From Anaerolineales bacterium UBA832 (lineage in GTDB: Bacteria; Chloroflexota; Anaerolineae; Anaerolineales; UBA11657), in the NCBI GenBank assembly GCA_002296125.1, contig DBHI01000028.1, positions 1 to 40,186 of the forward strand: DNA of 40,186 bases, given 5' to 3'. Shown piece by piece: positions 1 through 8,642 of this stretch. The translations under genes were made by a program, and so were the position numbers. How positions within the stretch are numbered: the first letter of the stretch is position 1; the number at the start of each line of letters is the position of its first letter. The notes under the pieces were generated by a model. That model saw nothing but the letters and a program-made list of their open reading frames with translations, had not been told where the DNA came from and ran no database searches.

Positions 1-708
1 TATGGAGGCTAGTAGTGATTCAATATTATTTTTATCCAATGGTTGAAATTGTTTTTCTGGGGGAGGATCTATTGGTTTTCCATCAAGATAACGTAACATT
101 CCTTCAAAAATAATTTGTAGTCCAAAACCACCAGCATCTACTTTTCCTGCTTGTTGTAGAATTGGTAATAGATTTGGTGTGTTTTGAACTGATTGTTTGG
201 AGGCTGATATAATCGTTGCAAGCAATTCTTTGAAATCAATGTCTTTATTTGTGGCAGTGATAGATGCTTTGCTAATATCTTTAATTACGGTCAGGATTGT
301 TCCTTCTACAGGATTAACCACGTTTTTATATGCAGTTTCTGATGCAGTAGTCAGTGCTACAGAAAATTGTTTTGCGTCAAACTCATCGAGGTTTTCTAAT
401 CCTTTAGATAATCCTCGCCAAATTTGTGACAAGATGATCCCAGAATTTCCTCTTCCACCTAATAATGCACCTTTTGCTGCACGTTTCATTACTAATGAAA
501 CGTCTTTAGATAGAGGATCAAGAGGATCAGGTATTGCATCATATGCAGCTTGCAAGGTCAGAACCATGTTGGTGCCTGTATCACCATCCGGTATTGGGAA
601 TACATTTAGTGCATTTATTTCATCCTTGTTGGCTTTTAACCAAGTTAATCCTGCATGTGTTAATTCACACATGAGTTTTCCATCTACTTTACTTGTAATT
701 TTTGACAT
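1..708 (-). CDS. fakA: DAK2-domain fatty acid kinase (FakA/YloV-like), N-terminal part
   Basis: Reading the minus strand from an ATG at 706-708 gives 236 open codons that run off the left edge of the window. The protein has the DAK2 (DhaL-type) nucleotide-binding signature PDGDTGTNM at residues 40-48, whose Asp residues bind Mg-ATP in this family, followed by a Gly-rich segment (GALLGGRGNSGIILSQ, about 80-95). Full-length FakA/YloV proteins are about 550 aa and phosphorylate a fatty acid carried by FakB for phospholipid synthesis; only the kinase half is visible here. A GAGAG sequence 8-12 nt upstream is a modest ribosome-binding site. The gene is divergent from rpmB, as the yloU-yloV genes are in Firmicutes, but no asp23/yloU homologue lies between. 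A plus-strand open frame over the same bases is its antisense shadow. DhaL of a dihydroxyacetone kinase is the main alternative; the rpmB context favours FakA. Confidence 0.85.
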   Translation of the reverse strand, partial: MSKITSKVDGKLMCELTHAGLTWLKANKDEINALNVFPIPDGDTGTNMVLTLQAAYDAIPDPLDPLSKDVSLVMKRAAKGALLGGRGNSGIILSQIWRGLSKGLENLDEFDAKQFSVALTTASETAYKNVVNPVEGTILTVIKDISKASITATNKDIDFKELLATIISASKQSVQNTPNLLPILQQAGKVDAGGFGLQIIFEGMLRYLDGKPIDPPPEKQFQPLDKNNIESLLASI

Positions 709-777
709 TTTATACTCTCAAATTTTTATGGTAAATATTTTGATTTCTTTAGTTTAGCCCAAATTGCGAACACTTTG

Positions 778-786
778 TGGTAAAAT
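778..786 (+). promoter_or_regulatory. Extended -10 promoter for rpmB
   Basis: TAAAAT at 781-786 is preceded by TG and one base (778-780), an extended -10 arrangement. No good -35 box lies 16-18 bases upstream. Transcription would start near 793, giving a leader of about 26 nt before rpmB. Confidence 0.4.
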
Positions 787-818
787 CTGCGCTGGACATT
801 ACATAAGGATAACAAATT

Positions 819-998
819 ATGGCTAAATGTGCTCATTGTGGAAAAAGAACAAGATTTGGTAAAAATGTACCAAAGTCTATGCATGCAACTCTTAGAACAT
901 TCAAACCTAACTTGCAAAAGGTTACAGTATGGGAGAACGGTAAGGCTATTCATAAAACTCTTTGCGCTAAATGTATTAAAACTTTATCAAAAGTTTAG
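819..998 (+). CDS. rpmB: 50S ribosomal protein L28
   Basis: This 59-residue frame begins MAKCAHCGKRTRFGKNV, the classic L28 start. It carries two Cys pairs, C4/C7 and C49/C52, typical of the zinc-binding (C+) form. L28 is a small protein of the large ribosomal subunit. AAGGA about nine bases upstream of the ATG supports the start. The gene stands alone between the divergent DAK2 kinase and dinG, a neighbourhood also common in Gram-positive genomes. Length and motifs match the family, and no alternative reading is plausible. Confidence 0.95.
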   Translation: MAKCAHCGKRTRFGKNVPKSMHATLRTFKPNLQKVTVWENGKAIHKTLCAKCIKTLSKV

Positions 999-1010
999 TG
1001 TATTTAATTG

Positions 1011-1042
1011 CAAATTGTACAATCATTGATTGTAACAATTTG
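1011..1042 (+). terminator. Hairpin downstream of rpmB
   Basis: The arms CAAATTGTACAATCA (1011-1025) and TGATTGTAACAATTTG (1027-1042) pair over about 15 bp with one bulged base, starting 12 bases after the rpmB stop. Only TTTG follows, so the U-tract is weak. It is probably the rpmB terminator. Confidence 0.5.
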
Positions 1043-1085
1043 TTTGACAGTCATTTTTCTATAAGCTGTTGCATTAATAACATTC

Positions 1086-1121
1086 ATATAAATACTTTTA
1101 ATAGAAATAAAGTATTTATAT
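1086..1121. terminator. Second A/T hairpin between rpmB and dinG
   Basis: ATATAAATACTTT (1086-1098) is perfectly complementary to AAAGTATTTATAT (1109-1121), a 13-bp stem with a 10-base loop, followed by TGTTTTA. It lies in the 240-base non-coding gap before dinG. I see no gene in the rest of that gap. A loose TTGTGC/CATAAT pair 18 bases apart just upstream of dinG may be its promoter. Confidence 0.4.
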
Positions 1122-1238
1122 TGTTTTAATTATGTTGTGATGATACCTGACTGATCGATAACCTGCAAGAGCAATAAAGTTGTTCTCATTGTGCTTGCTG
1201 TGTACAATACAGCATAATTTACGAGTATATATAAAGAT

Positions 1239-4022
1239 ATGTCTACTATGATGGTTGCTCTCGATTTAGAGACTACTGGTCTTGATCCGAAAGTGGATCA
1301 GATAATTGAAATTGGAGCTGTTAGGTTTACCGAAGATGGTATTGACGATGAATTTCAAACGTTAATAAATCCAGGTAGGGCAATTTCTCATCATGTTACT
1401 CAATTAACATCAATTACTAATGCAATGGTTCATGATGCTCCTAAAATTACCGATAAATTAGAAGAATTAAAGAGTTTTGTTGGGAGTTGTCCAATTGTGG
1501 GGCATAACATCGGTTTCGACATAAGTTTTTTGACCAAATTTAATGTTTTACAAAATAATCTTAGAGTAGATACTATGCATTTGGCATCATTTGTGTTGCC
1601 TTCTGTTGCTAGGTATAGTTTAGGTTCGTTAGTTACTAGTTTAGAAGCAAAAACTTTGGCAAATCATCGAGCATTGGACGATGCTAAGTCAACTTATGCA
1701 ATTTATTCAAAGATGGTGGAATTGCTTAAAGATATTCCAATTAGTGTTATTGATCAATTACTTAAATATAGTCAAAACATAGATTGGGGTGCTAAATTAC
1801 CATTAGAGAGGTTTGTGCAGCAGAATTTAAGTGACAGACACTCATTGGAACAACTTTATAATTTTGATGGATTTTTTGCTGAGGGAGAATCTCTTAATCC
1901 AAAAGATGACGTAGAACCATTGAATGTCAATTACTTAGAGCAGTTGTTCTCGAAAAAAGGATCGTTATCGGAAACTTTACATAATTTTGAATATAGGATA
2001 GAGCAGGTGGAAATGGTTAAGAATATCTCTGAAGCTTTGTCTCATCCTCGTCATTTGTTAATAGAGGCTGGTACAGGTACTGGTAAGAGTTTAGCTTATC
2101 TTATTCCTGCAATACAATGGGCCTATCAGAATGGTCAGCGGGTTTTAGTATCTACAAATACCATTAATTTACAGGATCAATTGATCCAGAAGGATATACC
2201 AGTTATCAGACAAGTTTTGGACTGTTCGTTTCAAGCTGTTCAATTAAAGGGCCGAAGTAATTATATTTGTCCTAGACGTTTTGATGTTTTTAGAAAGAAA
2301 GGGCCTCGTAATATTACTGAAATGAATGTTTTAGCTAAACTGTTAAATTGGTTGACTGTTTCAGCTACTGGTGATCGATCCGAAATTACTCTATCAGGTT
2401 TGGGAGAAAATGCTGTATGGATGCAAGTATCTGCTGAAGATGATGGATGTACTCAAGGTAGATGTGCCACTGAAATATCAGGAGGATGCCCTATTTATAG
2501 GGCACGTAGAGCTGCTGAATCTGCACATTTGATTGTGGTTAATCACGCATTATTGTTAGCAGATGTTGCTTCAGAAAGTCGTATTCTTCCGGAATATAAT
2601 TATTTGATTGTTGATGAAGCTCATCATTTTGAAGATGCAACTACTATGGGATTAAGTTTTGTGGCACGTCAGAAAGATTTTGAAAGATTATTAAAGAGTG
2701 TTGGTAGCGTCAATAATGGCATGCTTAAACATGCAAAAAAGTATATTGTGGATAAATTCCAAGATGACAGTACCATTAAAAAAGCAATTGATGAAATTGC
2801 ATCTTCTATAGGCGCAGTTTTGATCCATTCCGAGAGTTTTTTTCAAGCTCTATCTATCTTTGTTATGAATCAAGATCAAAATAATTATGGCGAATATGAT
2901 AAAAAGCTTCTAATAGTGAAAAAGTCAAGAGAAAGTCAAGAATGGTCAGATGTATTAGTGTCTTGGGACAATTTACATAATACTTTAATTGCTGCTATTG
3001 AGAGATTAAAATCTATACAAGACAAATTGCATGATCCTTTAGATCAAAAAGAAAATTTACAGTCAGAATTTGTTTCAATAGTGGGGAAATTAATTGATTT
3101 TGACACTAATGTAAGTAGTCTTGTTTATGATGATCATGGTGACAATATTTGTTGGATACAAATGTCACGAGATAAACAGTCGTTGGATTTAAGGAGTGCA
3201 CCATTGAATGTTGGCCCCTTAGTTCAGCAATACTTGTGGTATGAAAAACAGTCGGTTGTTATGACTTCAGCAACCTTAACTACTAATAAGGGTAATTTTG
3301 ATTATATTAAAGAGAGATTATATGCCGAAGATGCAGATGAAATTGTTATAGGATCTCCCTTTGATTATAAGCAATCTACTCTTTTATGTATTCCTACTGA
3401 TATACCAGAGCCTCCTAACCGGGCTTCTTATCAGAAGTTTTTGGAAAAAGGAATTATTGATTTGTGTAGTGCTATAAATGGTAGAACTCTTGTTTTGTTT
3501 ACCTCTCACTCTCAGCTTAGACTAACAGCTCATGCTATTCGCTCAGATCTCGAAAGCATTGGTATTACTGTGTACGATCAATCAGGTAGCGCTTCTAGAC
3601 ATCAACTGTTGTCATCGTTTCGTACTGCTGACAAGGCAGTTCTATTGGGAACACAGAGTTTTTGGGAAGGGATTGATGTACTAGGACCTGATCTTTCAGC
3701 TGTAATAATTGCTAGATTGCCGTTTGATGTGCCTTCAGATCCTATTATTCAGGCTAGAAGCTTGGCGGTCGAGCAACAAGGTTGGATAAACTCATTTGTG
3801 GATTATTTAGTACCTAAAGCGATTATTAGATTTAGACAAGGTTTTGGACGTTTGATTAGAAGCCAAAAAGATAGAGGTTTAGTTATTGTATTTGATCGTA
3901 GAATAGATACTAAATCTTATGGAAAGTTCTTTTTAGATTCTCTTCCGGATTGTACTTATTGGCGAGGTAATTTATCTGATCTACCACGACATGCAGTTTC
4001 TTGGATCAATACAAAAACATGA
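1239..4022 (+). CDS. dinG: DinG-type exonuclease/ATP-dependent helicase
   Basis: The 927-aa length matches the Gram-positive DinG/YpvA type, which fuses a DnaQ-like exonuclease to an XPD-family helicase. The N-terminal DEDDh exonuclease is visible as D9xE11 (DLET), D94 (NIGFD) and H143...D148. The helicase part has Walker A AGTGTGKS (277-284), a DEAH box (459-462) and a C-terminal domain with GTQSFWEGIDV and QGFGRLIRS. Four cysteines (C344, C404, C409, C417) between motifs I and II match the 4Fe-4S ligands of XPD/DinG helicases, so this enzyme probably unwinds DNA; the well-known staphylococcal homologue lacks the cluster. The role is DNA repair or R-loop/G4 resolution. It is followed with overlap by the membrane protein gene. 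The ATG start gives the exonuclease motif at the expected distance, although the ribosome-binding site is weak. Confidence 0.92.
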   Translation: MSTMMVALDLETTGLDPKVDQIIEIGAVRFTEDGIDDEFQTLINPGRAISHHVTQLTSITNAMVHDAPKITDKLEELKSFVGSCPIVGHNIGFDISFLTKFNVLQNNLRVDTMHLASFVLPSVARYSLGSLVTSLEAKTLANHRALDDAKSTYAIYSKMVELLKDIPISVIDQLLKYSQNIDWGAKLPLERFVQQNLSDRHSLEQLYNFDGFFAEGESLNPKDDVEPLNVNYLEQLFSKKGSLSETLHNFEYRIEQVEMVKNISEALSHPRHLLIEAGTGTGKSLAYLIPAIQWAYQNGQRVLVSTNTINLQDQLIQKDIPVIRQVLDCSFQAVQLKGRSNYICPRRFDVFRKKGPRNITEMNVLAKLLNWLTVSATGDRSEITLSGLGENAVWMQVSAEDDGCTQGRCATEISGGCPIYRARRAAESAHLIVVNHALLLADVASESRILPEYNYLIVDEAHHFEDATTMGLSFVARQKDFERLLKSVGSVNNGMLKHAKKYIVDKFQDDSTIKKAIDEIASSIGAVLIHSESFFQALSIFVMNQDQNNYGEYDKKLLIVKKSRESQEWSDVLVSWDNLHNTLIAAIERLKSIQDKLHDPLDQKENLQSEFVSIVGKLIDFDTNVSSLVYDDHGDNICWIQMSRDKQSLDLRSAPLNVGPLVQQYLWYEKQSVVMTSATLTTNKGNFDYIKERLYAEDADEIVIGSPFDYKQSTLLCIPTDIPEPPNRASYQKFLEKGIIDLCSAINGRTLVLFTSHSQLRLTAHAIRSDLESIGITVYDQSGSASRHQLLSSFRTADKAVLLGTQSFWEGIDVLGPDLSAVIIARLPFDVPSDPIIQARSLAVEQQGWINSFVDYLVPKAIIRFRQGFGRLIRSQKDRGLVIVFDRRIDTKSYGKFFLDSLPDCTYWRGNLSDLPRHAVSWINTKT

Positions 4023-6076
4023 TAAATGATATTAGAGTGGACATTGTGAAGATTGGAAAAATTGTCTGGCTGAAATTCTTTGTGCCTCCAATTTGCGTGT
4101 TTGCTTTATATTGGCCTGTTCTTGAGATGCCTTTCTTTTGGGATGATGTTGCTAATTTTATTTTTATGGAAAATCGATCTATTTTATCATTTTGGCAGAC
4201 TGCTGCTGGTTTTCCATATTATAGACCTTTGGGTTTTACAGTTTTTAGAATATGGCAGTGGTTGTTTGGTGTTCACAACACATATAGCATGCATTTATTG
4301 AATATTGTTATGATGATTGTGAATGGATGGTTAGTGATGGGTGTTAGTAGCAGATTATATTTGTTATTAAATATTGGATCTGTAGTGTCAAATCGGGAAA
4401 ATAGACACTCATTTTACTATCAAGTATTTGCTATGGTTAGTGGAATTATTTTTTGTTTTTTCCCTTTTGCTTCTTTAGTGATACCACTAGTTGCATCTAT
4501 GTTTCATTTGCTGGTTACCATGATGGCATTAGCATCTCTGTTTTCTGTTCTCAATTTTTTTATCAACAATAACATAAAGTGGTTGTTTATTGCCGTAGTT
4601 TTGAGTATTTTAGCTCCATTTGCACATGAATCAGGAGTAGTAGTTGGTTTTGTATTATTTTTTGTATGTGTATCTGTTCTTTGTGTTCTTAAACAAAAAA
4701 GGGATGTTGATTTGATTAGTAAGAAATATCTGTGGATCAGCATGTTTGTAAACATTGTGGCCAGCACCTGTTTTCCGGTATTGTGGTCTTATATAGACAA
4801 GATGAGGACAGACAATGGTATACCTATGTTTCGGAGTATTATCGAAATTGGTCATAATATTATATTTTTCTTGAATGCTCTAACTTTTCCGGTTCAGCCA
4901 TTGGCTCTGATAATATCAAAACAGATTCATTGGTCTGAAGCAAATGTTGCATTATGTGTTGGTTTTATTAGTATTATTATGCTTGCTTTTTTATATAAGA
5001 AAACTAATCAGTTAATCCTGTTTTTCGTACTTTTAGTTATATATGGTTTGTTGTCAATGCCATCAATTGTGACATTGCCTCAACTATATGTTGTAGTCAG
5101 TCCACGGTTAACATTGTTGCCATCTATTTGTGCATGTATGGTTTGGTCAGGTGCTCTTGTTATTTTAATAGCTAACTATAAGTATAGAGTTATAGTATTG
5201 ATTGGTGTTGTCTTTTTGTTATGTTCTATACCTATCAAATATATACATTCGAGAGTTGATCTGCATGAGAGGGCGTTGAATTCTGTTAAGGAGATGGTGA
5301 ATATGACAGATAATTTTGTAGATGATAGCCATTTGATTGTTAATCCGACTACTTGGTTGGCTTTAGCACAACATACTTATCCGATTGTTCATGATGGTGT
5401 TGTTGTGATACCTGAATATCATGATCCTGCTCAATTAGTCTATATCCATAATGGCAACCATATTGATGTTAGAGGAGTTAATTTTCCATTAGTAGCTACA
5501 GAGCCTGTATATCATTATTATGACGTATGGGGTGAAATTATGTATTGGGAAGCAATGGCTGATACTATTCGTGTTTATGATCACGTTTGGTTGACTGAAT
5601 ATGGAGATAGTAATTTGGAAATCAAAGAGGTAGGTCAAGTTATTTCAGAGGATGATATTATGATTGAACAGGTTCCTTTGGCGTCATTTGATGATGGACG
5701 TATCATGTTATTTTCTGTAGATGCAATTATGAAAAATAAAAATGTGCTAGCAATTGAGTTAGTTTGGAGAATGAATGAGTTTAGTGATGAGGATGTATTT
5801 GTTCATATATTTGATTGTAGAGGTGGTTTGCTTGGAATGGCAGATGGCCCACCATTAGGACGTATGTTTCCGTTTTGGCAATGGAAATTGGGAGAGCAGG
5901 TGCGAGATGTACGTTCAGTAGAGATTGCAGATGGTGATGATCCGTGCGTGTCAGTTGAAGTTGGTCTTTTCGATGCTGCTTCAGGAAACAGAGTAGTTGT
6001 AAGTAATTTGGAGGGTGCTGTCTTTGTTGACAATATTGTTAAGAAAAAATTTGATTTTCTCAATTTTTATGATTGA
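4019..6076 (+). CDS. Large multi-span membrane protein, possible GT-C-type glycosyltransferase
   Basis: I do not recognise a named family. I chose the ATG at 4019 because it overlaps the dinG stop in the usual ATGA arrangement; an in-frame ATG 18 bases earlier lies wholly inside dinG. The 685 residues comprise about ten hydrophobic spans in the first 400 residues, then a soluble region of about 270 residues rich in Asp, Glu and Val. Just after the first span comes FFWDDVANF, followed by YYRPLGF. An acidic pair in the first external loop and a following YRP are typical of polytopic GT-C sugar transferases that use lipid-phosphate donors. The C-terminal region could be a beta-rich extracytoplasmic domain. 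Coupling to dinG looks like economy of space rather than shared function. The functional suggestion is inference. Confidence 0.6.
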   Translation: MINDIRVDIVKIGKIVWLKFFVPPICVFALYWPVLEMPFFWDDVANFIFMENRSILSFWQTAAGFPYYRPLGFTVFRIWQWLFGVHNTYSMHLLNIVMMIVNGWLVMGVSSRLYLLLNIGSVVSNRENRHSFYYQVFAMVSGIIFCFFPFASLVIPLVASMFHLLVTMMALASLFSVLNFFINNNIKWLFIAVVLSILAPFAHESGVVVGFVLFFVCVSVLCVLKQKRDVDLISKKYLWISMFVNIVASTCFPVLWSYIDKMRTDNGIPMFRSIIEIGHNIIFFLNALTFPVQPLALIISKQIHWSEANVALCVGFISIIMLAFLYKKTNQLILFFVLLVIYGLLSMPSIVTLPQLYVVVSPRLTLLPSICACMVWSGALVILIANYKYRVIVLIGVVFLLCSIPIKYIHSRVDLHERALNSVKEMVNMTDNFVDDSHLIVNPTTWLALAQHTYPIVHDGVVVIPEYHDPAQLVYIHNGNHIDVRGVNFPLVATEPVYHYYDVWGEIMYWEAMADTIRVYDHVWLTEYGDSNLEIKEVGQVISEDDIMIEQVPLASFDDGRIMLFSVDAIMKNKNVLAIELVWRMNEFSDEDVFVHIFDCRGGLLGMADGPPLGRMFPFWQWKLGEQVRDVRSVEIADGDDPCVSVEVGLFDAASGNRVVVSNLEGAVFVDNIVKKKFDFLNFYD

Positions 6077-6102
6077 CTTAGTAGTGTTTAGGTGGTTATA
6101 AT
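6073..6102 (+). promoter_or_regulatory. Sigma-70-type promoter for efp
   Basis: TTGACT (6073-6078) and TATAAT (6097-6102) are separated by 18 bases. The -35 box overlaps the stop codon of the preceding gene. Transcription would begin near 6109, leaving a leader of about 50 nt. That leader contains the inverted repeat ACAAAC/GTTTGT at 6126-6141. Confidence 0.65.
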
Positions 6103-6158
6103 TTTCAAAATTAAATGATTAATGAACAAACAAATGTTTGTATGGGATATATTTAACT

Positions 6159-6716
6159 ATGATAGATGTTAATCAGTTACGTAAAGGAGTGGTTTTTATT
6201 ACAGGTGATGATTTATGGAGGGTCCTAGAATATTCACATCATAAGCCAGGTAGAGGTAGTGCTACAATACGAACTAAGGTCCGTAATCTTAGGACTGGGG
6301 CAACAGTTGAACGCAAATTTAATTCAGGTGAAAAGATTCAAGATGTTCGTTTAGATACAAGGCAGGGTCAATTTTTGTATAGTGATGGTGATTTGTATCA
6401 TTTTATGGATGTTGAAAGTTATGATCAATTAGTAATAAATGTTTCATCTCTTGAAAATGCATTACCATATTTAATGGAAGGTATGCAGGTTGGTGTAACT
6501 GAATATGATGGTGAAGCCCTTGAGGTGGAGGTTCCATTAACTGTTGAAATACCAGTAACTAAGGCAGAAACTGGGGTGAAAGGTGATACAGCTACAGGAG
6601 CTACTAAGATAGTGACTCTTACAACTGGACTTGAAGTACAGGTACCTTTGTTTATTGAATTAGGTGATATTGTTAGGATAGATACTCGTACTGGCAAATA
6701 TCTAACAAGAGTATAG
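6159..6716 (+). CDS. efp: Elongation factor P
   Basis: From the ATG at 6159 the protein is 185 aa and begins MIDVNQLRKG, the standard EF-P start; a TTG seven codons earlier is in frame but unlikely. EF-P binds between the ribosomal P and E sites and relieves stalling at polyproline stretches. The three beta-barrel domains are visible: the KOW-like N-terminal domain, the central domain (QGQFLYSDGDLYHFMD) and the C-terminal domain ending VRIDTRTGKYLTRV. The tip loop that is lysylated, hydroxylated or rhamnosylated in other bacteria reads HKPGRGSA with Arg at residue 32. No modification enzyme (EarP, EpmA, YmfI) is present in the window. The gene has its own promoter and is followed 20 bases later by a Cys-rich gene, which may be co-transcribed. 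Confidence 0.95.
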   Translation: MIDVNQLRKGVVFITGDDLWRVLEYSHHKPGRGSATIRTKVRNLRTGATVERKFNSGEKIQDVRLDTRQGQFLYSDGDLYHFMDVESYDQLVINVSSLENALPYLMEGMQVGVTEYDGEALEVEVPLTVEIPVTKAETGVKGDTATGATKIVTLTTGLEVQVPLFIELGDIVRIDTRTGKYLTRV

Positions 6717-6736
6717 CTTCAAAGGACAATTGTTTT

Positions 6737-7066
6737 ATGAGAACACCTTATGGATCCCAATGTAGTTATTATTATGAAGATTTACATCGTGGTCGCAATA
6801 ATAGAGAATGTAGATTGCTGATTGGGAAATCTGATAAGTGGAATGTTAAGTTGTGTAAGAGTTGCACTATACCTCGTATTCAACAGTGTATAGAGTATGA
6901 TAATTTGAATTATTCTGCTGGTATATCATCTGAAATGTTTGGGTTATTACGTAAAGTTCAAGTTACTGCGTGGTGTGAAGAGTCTAAATCAGAAGTTGTT
7001 GTTCCTGAATTGGGTTGTGGCCAATGTCATTCTTCAACAATATTTGATAAATTCTTAGCAGAATAA
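6737..7066 (+). CDS. Small eight-cysteine protein downstream of efp
   Basis: No family name can be given. The 109-residue frame starts 20 bases after efp, on the same strand, and has natural amino-acid composition. It holds eight cysteines at 9, 25, 40, 43, 51, 80, 94 and 97. These include two CxxC pairs (CKSC at 40-43 and CGQC at 94-97), and the second is followed by His98. The spacing suggests zinc or Fe-S binding. A YYYEDLHRGRNNRECRL segment near the N-terminus is striking and probably conserved. There is no signal peptide or membrane span, so it should be cytoplasmic. Position suggests co-transcription with efp, and a link to translation is possible but unproven. It is convergent with the next gene, with only 19 bases between the stops. 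Confidence 0.7.
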   Translation: MRTPYGSQCSYYYEDLHRGRNNRECRLLIGKSDKWNVKLCKSCTIPRIQQCIEYDNLNYSAGISSEMFGLLRKVQVTAWCEESKSEVVVPELGCGQCHSSTIFDKFLAE

Positions 7067-7085
7067 ATTGTATGATTGAATTAGA

Positions 7086-8390
7086 TTAGCCCAAGACTGA
7101 CATGCTGCTTTTTTTATTTATATTGCGTAGTCTTGAGTAGAAACCTAAATTTAATTCTAGGTTAGTAAATTTTCCTTTGATTGTAAGTGGGTTTTCATCA
7201 TGGTTATATCCATGTTCGCACTTGTCAACTAGGTTAGCCATAAGATAGCCAACTGCGCCTGCATTTTTGAATTGGTTACCACTTGTACCTATTGCCATAT
7301 AAAAACCATCTAATTCAGAACGATCATAAATAGGAATCCAATCTTCTGTTACGTCATAGAGGTCTACTACTCCAATTTTTTCATTGGGAATTTGAAGTTC
7401 TGGTATTCTTTTTGCTAGTCTATAAACTTGTGTTTTCCATAGACTTTCTGTAATATTTCGGTTAAAGGAATTTGGATCTTCAATCCATTCTTTATCGTCT
7501 GGAGATTTTCCTCCTCCAACAAGAATCATATTTCCAGATTCTGGCCTAAAGTATATTCCATTATCATTATCAGAAGTTGAACTACCTAATTTTTGAATAT
7601 CTATTCCTGGTGGAGCTGGTACACAATGAACCTCTTCTCTTAATGGTTTGGTACTTACTCTCATGTCTGATTTGACTCCAGCCATATCATTGATAATGAA
7701 TGAGTATGGTCCAGATGCATTAATTACAATGTCAGCTAGAATGTTTTGCGTATTGTCAAGTGTGATTCCTAATACTTGTTTCTGATCTTTGATAATATCA
7801 GTGACTGATTGACCAAGTATGAATTTAGCTCCTATTTTTTCTGAGGCTTCTTGTAAATTTTCCGCCGCTAATTGCGGATCTGTTACATAACCTTCATTAG
7901 GTGCATACATTGCACCAGGTAGTATTTGTGTTGATTCTTCCCAAAAATTGTCTTCAGATGGTAATGAAGGTGGCCAATATGATGAAGGACTCATAAATGG
8001 AAACTTGGAAATTAATTCTTTTGAGTCAAATAGTTGATATTCAATCCCTAATTGGTCATAAATTGGTAACACCTTTTTCCAGTGATTATCGGGTGCCATA
8101 ATCTGAGTCATACCACATTCAACATATTGGGCAAGATTGGAAGTATTGTTTGTTTGTACATATTTTTGCCAATTTTTCCAATAAAATGTACCTTCATATG
8201 CTAATGACACTCCTTCTACTGTTGAATAACAAGTACGTATAATCGCAGTAGAATTTGAAGTAGAACCCCATCCAACCTTCTGGTGTTTGTCTATACATGT
8301 GACTGTATAGCCTTTTTTTTGTAGTTCAAATGTTATTGCGCATCCAATTATTCCTGCACCTATTATTAGAACTTTTTTGTTGGTATTCAT
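7086..8390 (-). CDS. FAD-dependent oxidoreductase, DAO/sarcosine oxidase-beta type
   Basis: The 434-aa protein starts with a Rossmann dinucleotide-binding motif, IIGAGIIG (residues 9-16), ending on the acidic D33 that binds the FAD ribose. It continues with the VGWGSTSNSTAIIRT segment typical of D-amino-acid oxidase (DAO) family flavoproteins and a C-terminal FAD-contact region (FYMAIGTSGNQFKNAGAVGYLMA). Such enzymes oxidise the C-N bond of glycine derivatives or other amines (sarcosine, dimethylglycine, glycine betaine products). There is no signal peptide or transmembrane segment, so it is cytoplasmic. It is a single-gene unit, and the ribosome-binding site is weak. Exact substrate is unknown; there are no folate-binding or heterotetrameric partner genes nearby. 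Convergent with the Cys-rich gene. Confidence 0.8.
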   Translation of the reverse strand: MNTNKKVLIIGAGIIGCAITFELQKKGYTVTCIDKHQKVGWGSTSNSTAIIRTCYSTVEGVSLAYEGTFYWKNWQKYVQTNNTSNLAQYVECGMTQIMAPDNHWKKVLPIYDQLGIEYQLFDSKELISKFPFMSPSSYWPPSLPSEDNFWEESTQILPGAMYAPNEGYVTDPQLAAENLQEASEKIGAKFILGQSVTDIIKDQKQVLGITLDNTQNILADIVINASGPYSFIINDMAGVKSDMRVSTKPLREEVHCVPAPPGIDIQKLGSSTSDNDNGIYFRPESGNMILVGGGKSPDDKEWIEDPNSFNRNITESLWKTQVYRLAKRIPELQIPNEKIGVVDLYDVTEDWIPIYDRSELDGFYMAIGTSGNQFKNAGAVGYLMANLVDKCEHGYNHDENPLTIKGKFTNLELNLGFYSRLRNINKKSSMSVLG

Positions 8391-8507
8391 ATATATAATT
8401 GGTTAGTTGAATTTTGTTGTAGTTGAACAGATATTAATGGATTGTAGCATAAATAGTTGTATATTATATAAATGGTTTTACTCCAATGATTTTGTTCTGC
8501 ACCATGC

Positions 8508-8513
8508 TATAAT
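8508..8513 (+). promoter_or_regulatory. -10 box of the tRNA-Ser promoter
   Basis: A perfect TATAAT ends 17 bases before the mature 5' end of tRNA-Ser. The region 17 bases further upstream is a poor -35 match. Confidence 0.45.
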
Positions 8514-8530
8514 GTCATTCATATAATCTT

Positions 8531-8617
8531 GGAGAGGTCGCATAGTCTGGCCTAGTGCGCTCGCTTGGAAAGCGAGTATGGCGTAAGCCATCGTGGGTTC
8601 GAATCCCACCCTCTCCG
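8531..8617 (+). tRNA. tRNA-Ser (anticodon GGA)
   Basis: The acceptor arm GGAGAGG (8531-8537) pairs with CCTCTCC (8610-8616), followed by discriminator G8617. The anticodon stem CTCGC/GCGAG encloses TTGGAAA, so the anticodon is GGA. The long variable arm (ATGGC-GTAA-GCCAT) is class II and fits serine. The T arm GTGGGTTCGAATCCCAC is canonical. CCA is not encoded. Confidence 0.95.
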
Positions 8618-8642
8618 CCTTGAAATTAAAATCACCCTATTC

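Noticed and set aside
197..757. Plus-strand 186-codon open frame
   Set aside because: It is the antisense of the DAK2 kinase, which has clear family motifs on the minus strand.
8565..8642. Earlier start for the 3D-domain protein
   Set aside because: It begins inside tRNA-Ser; the ATG at 8643 has the signal segment directly after it.
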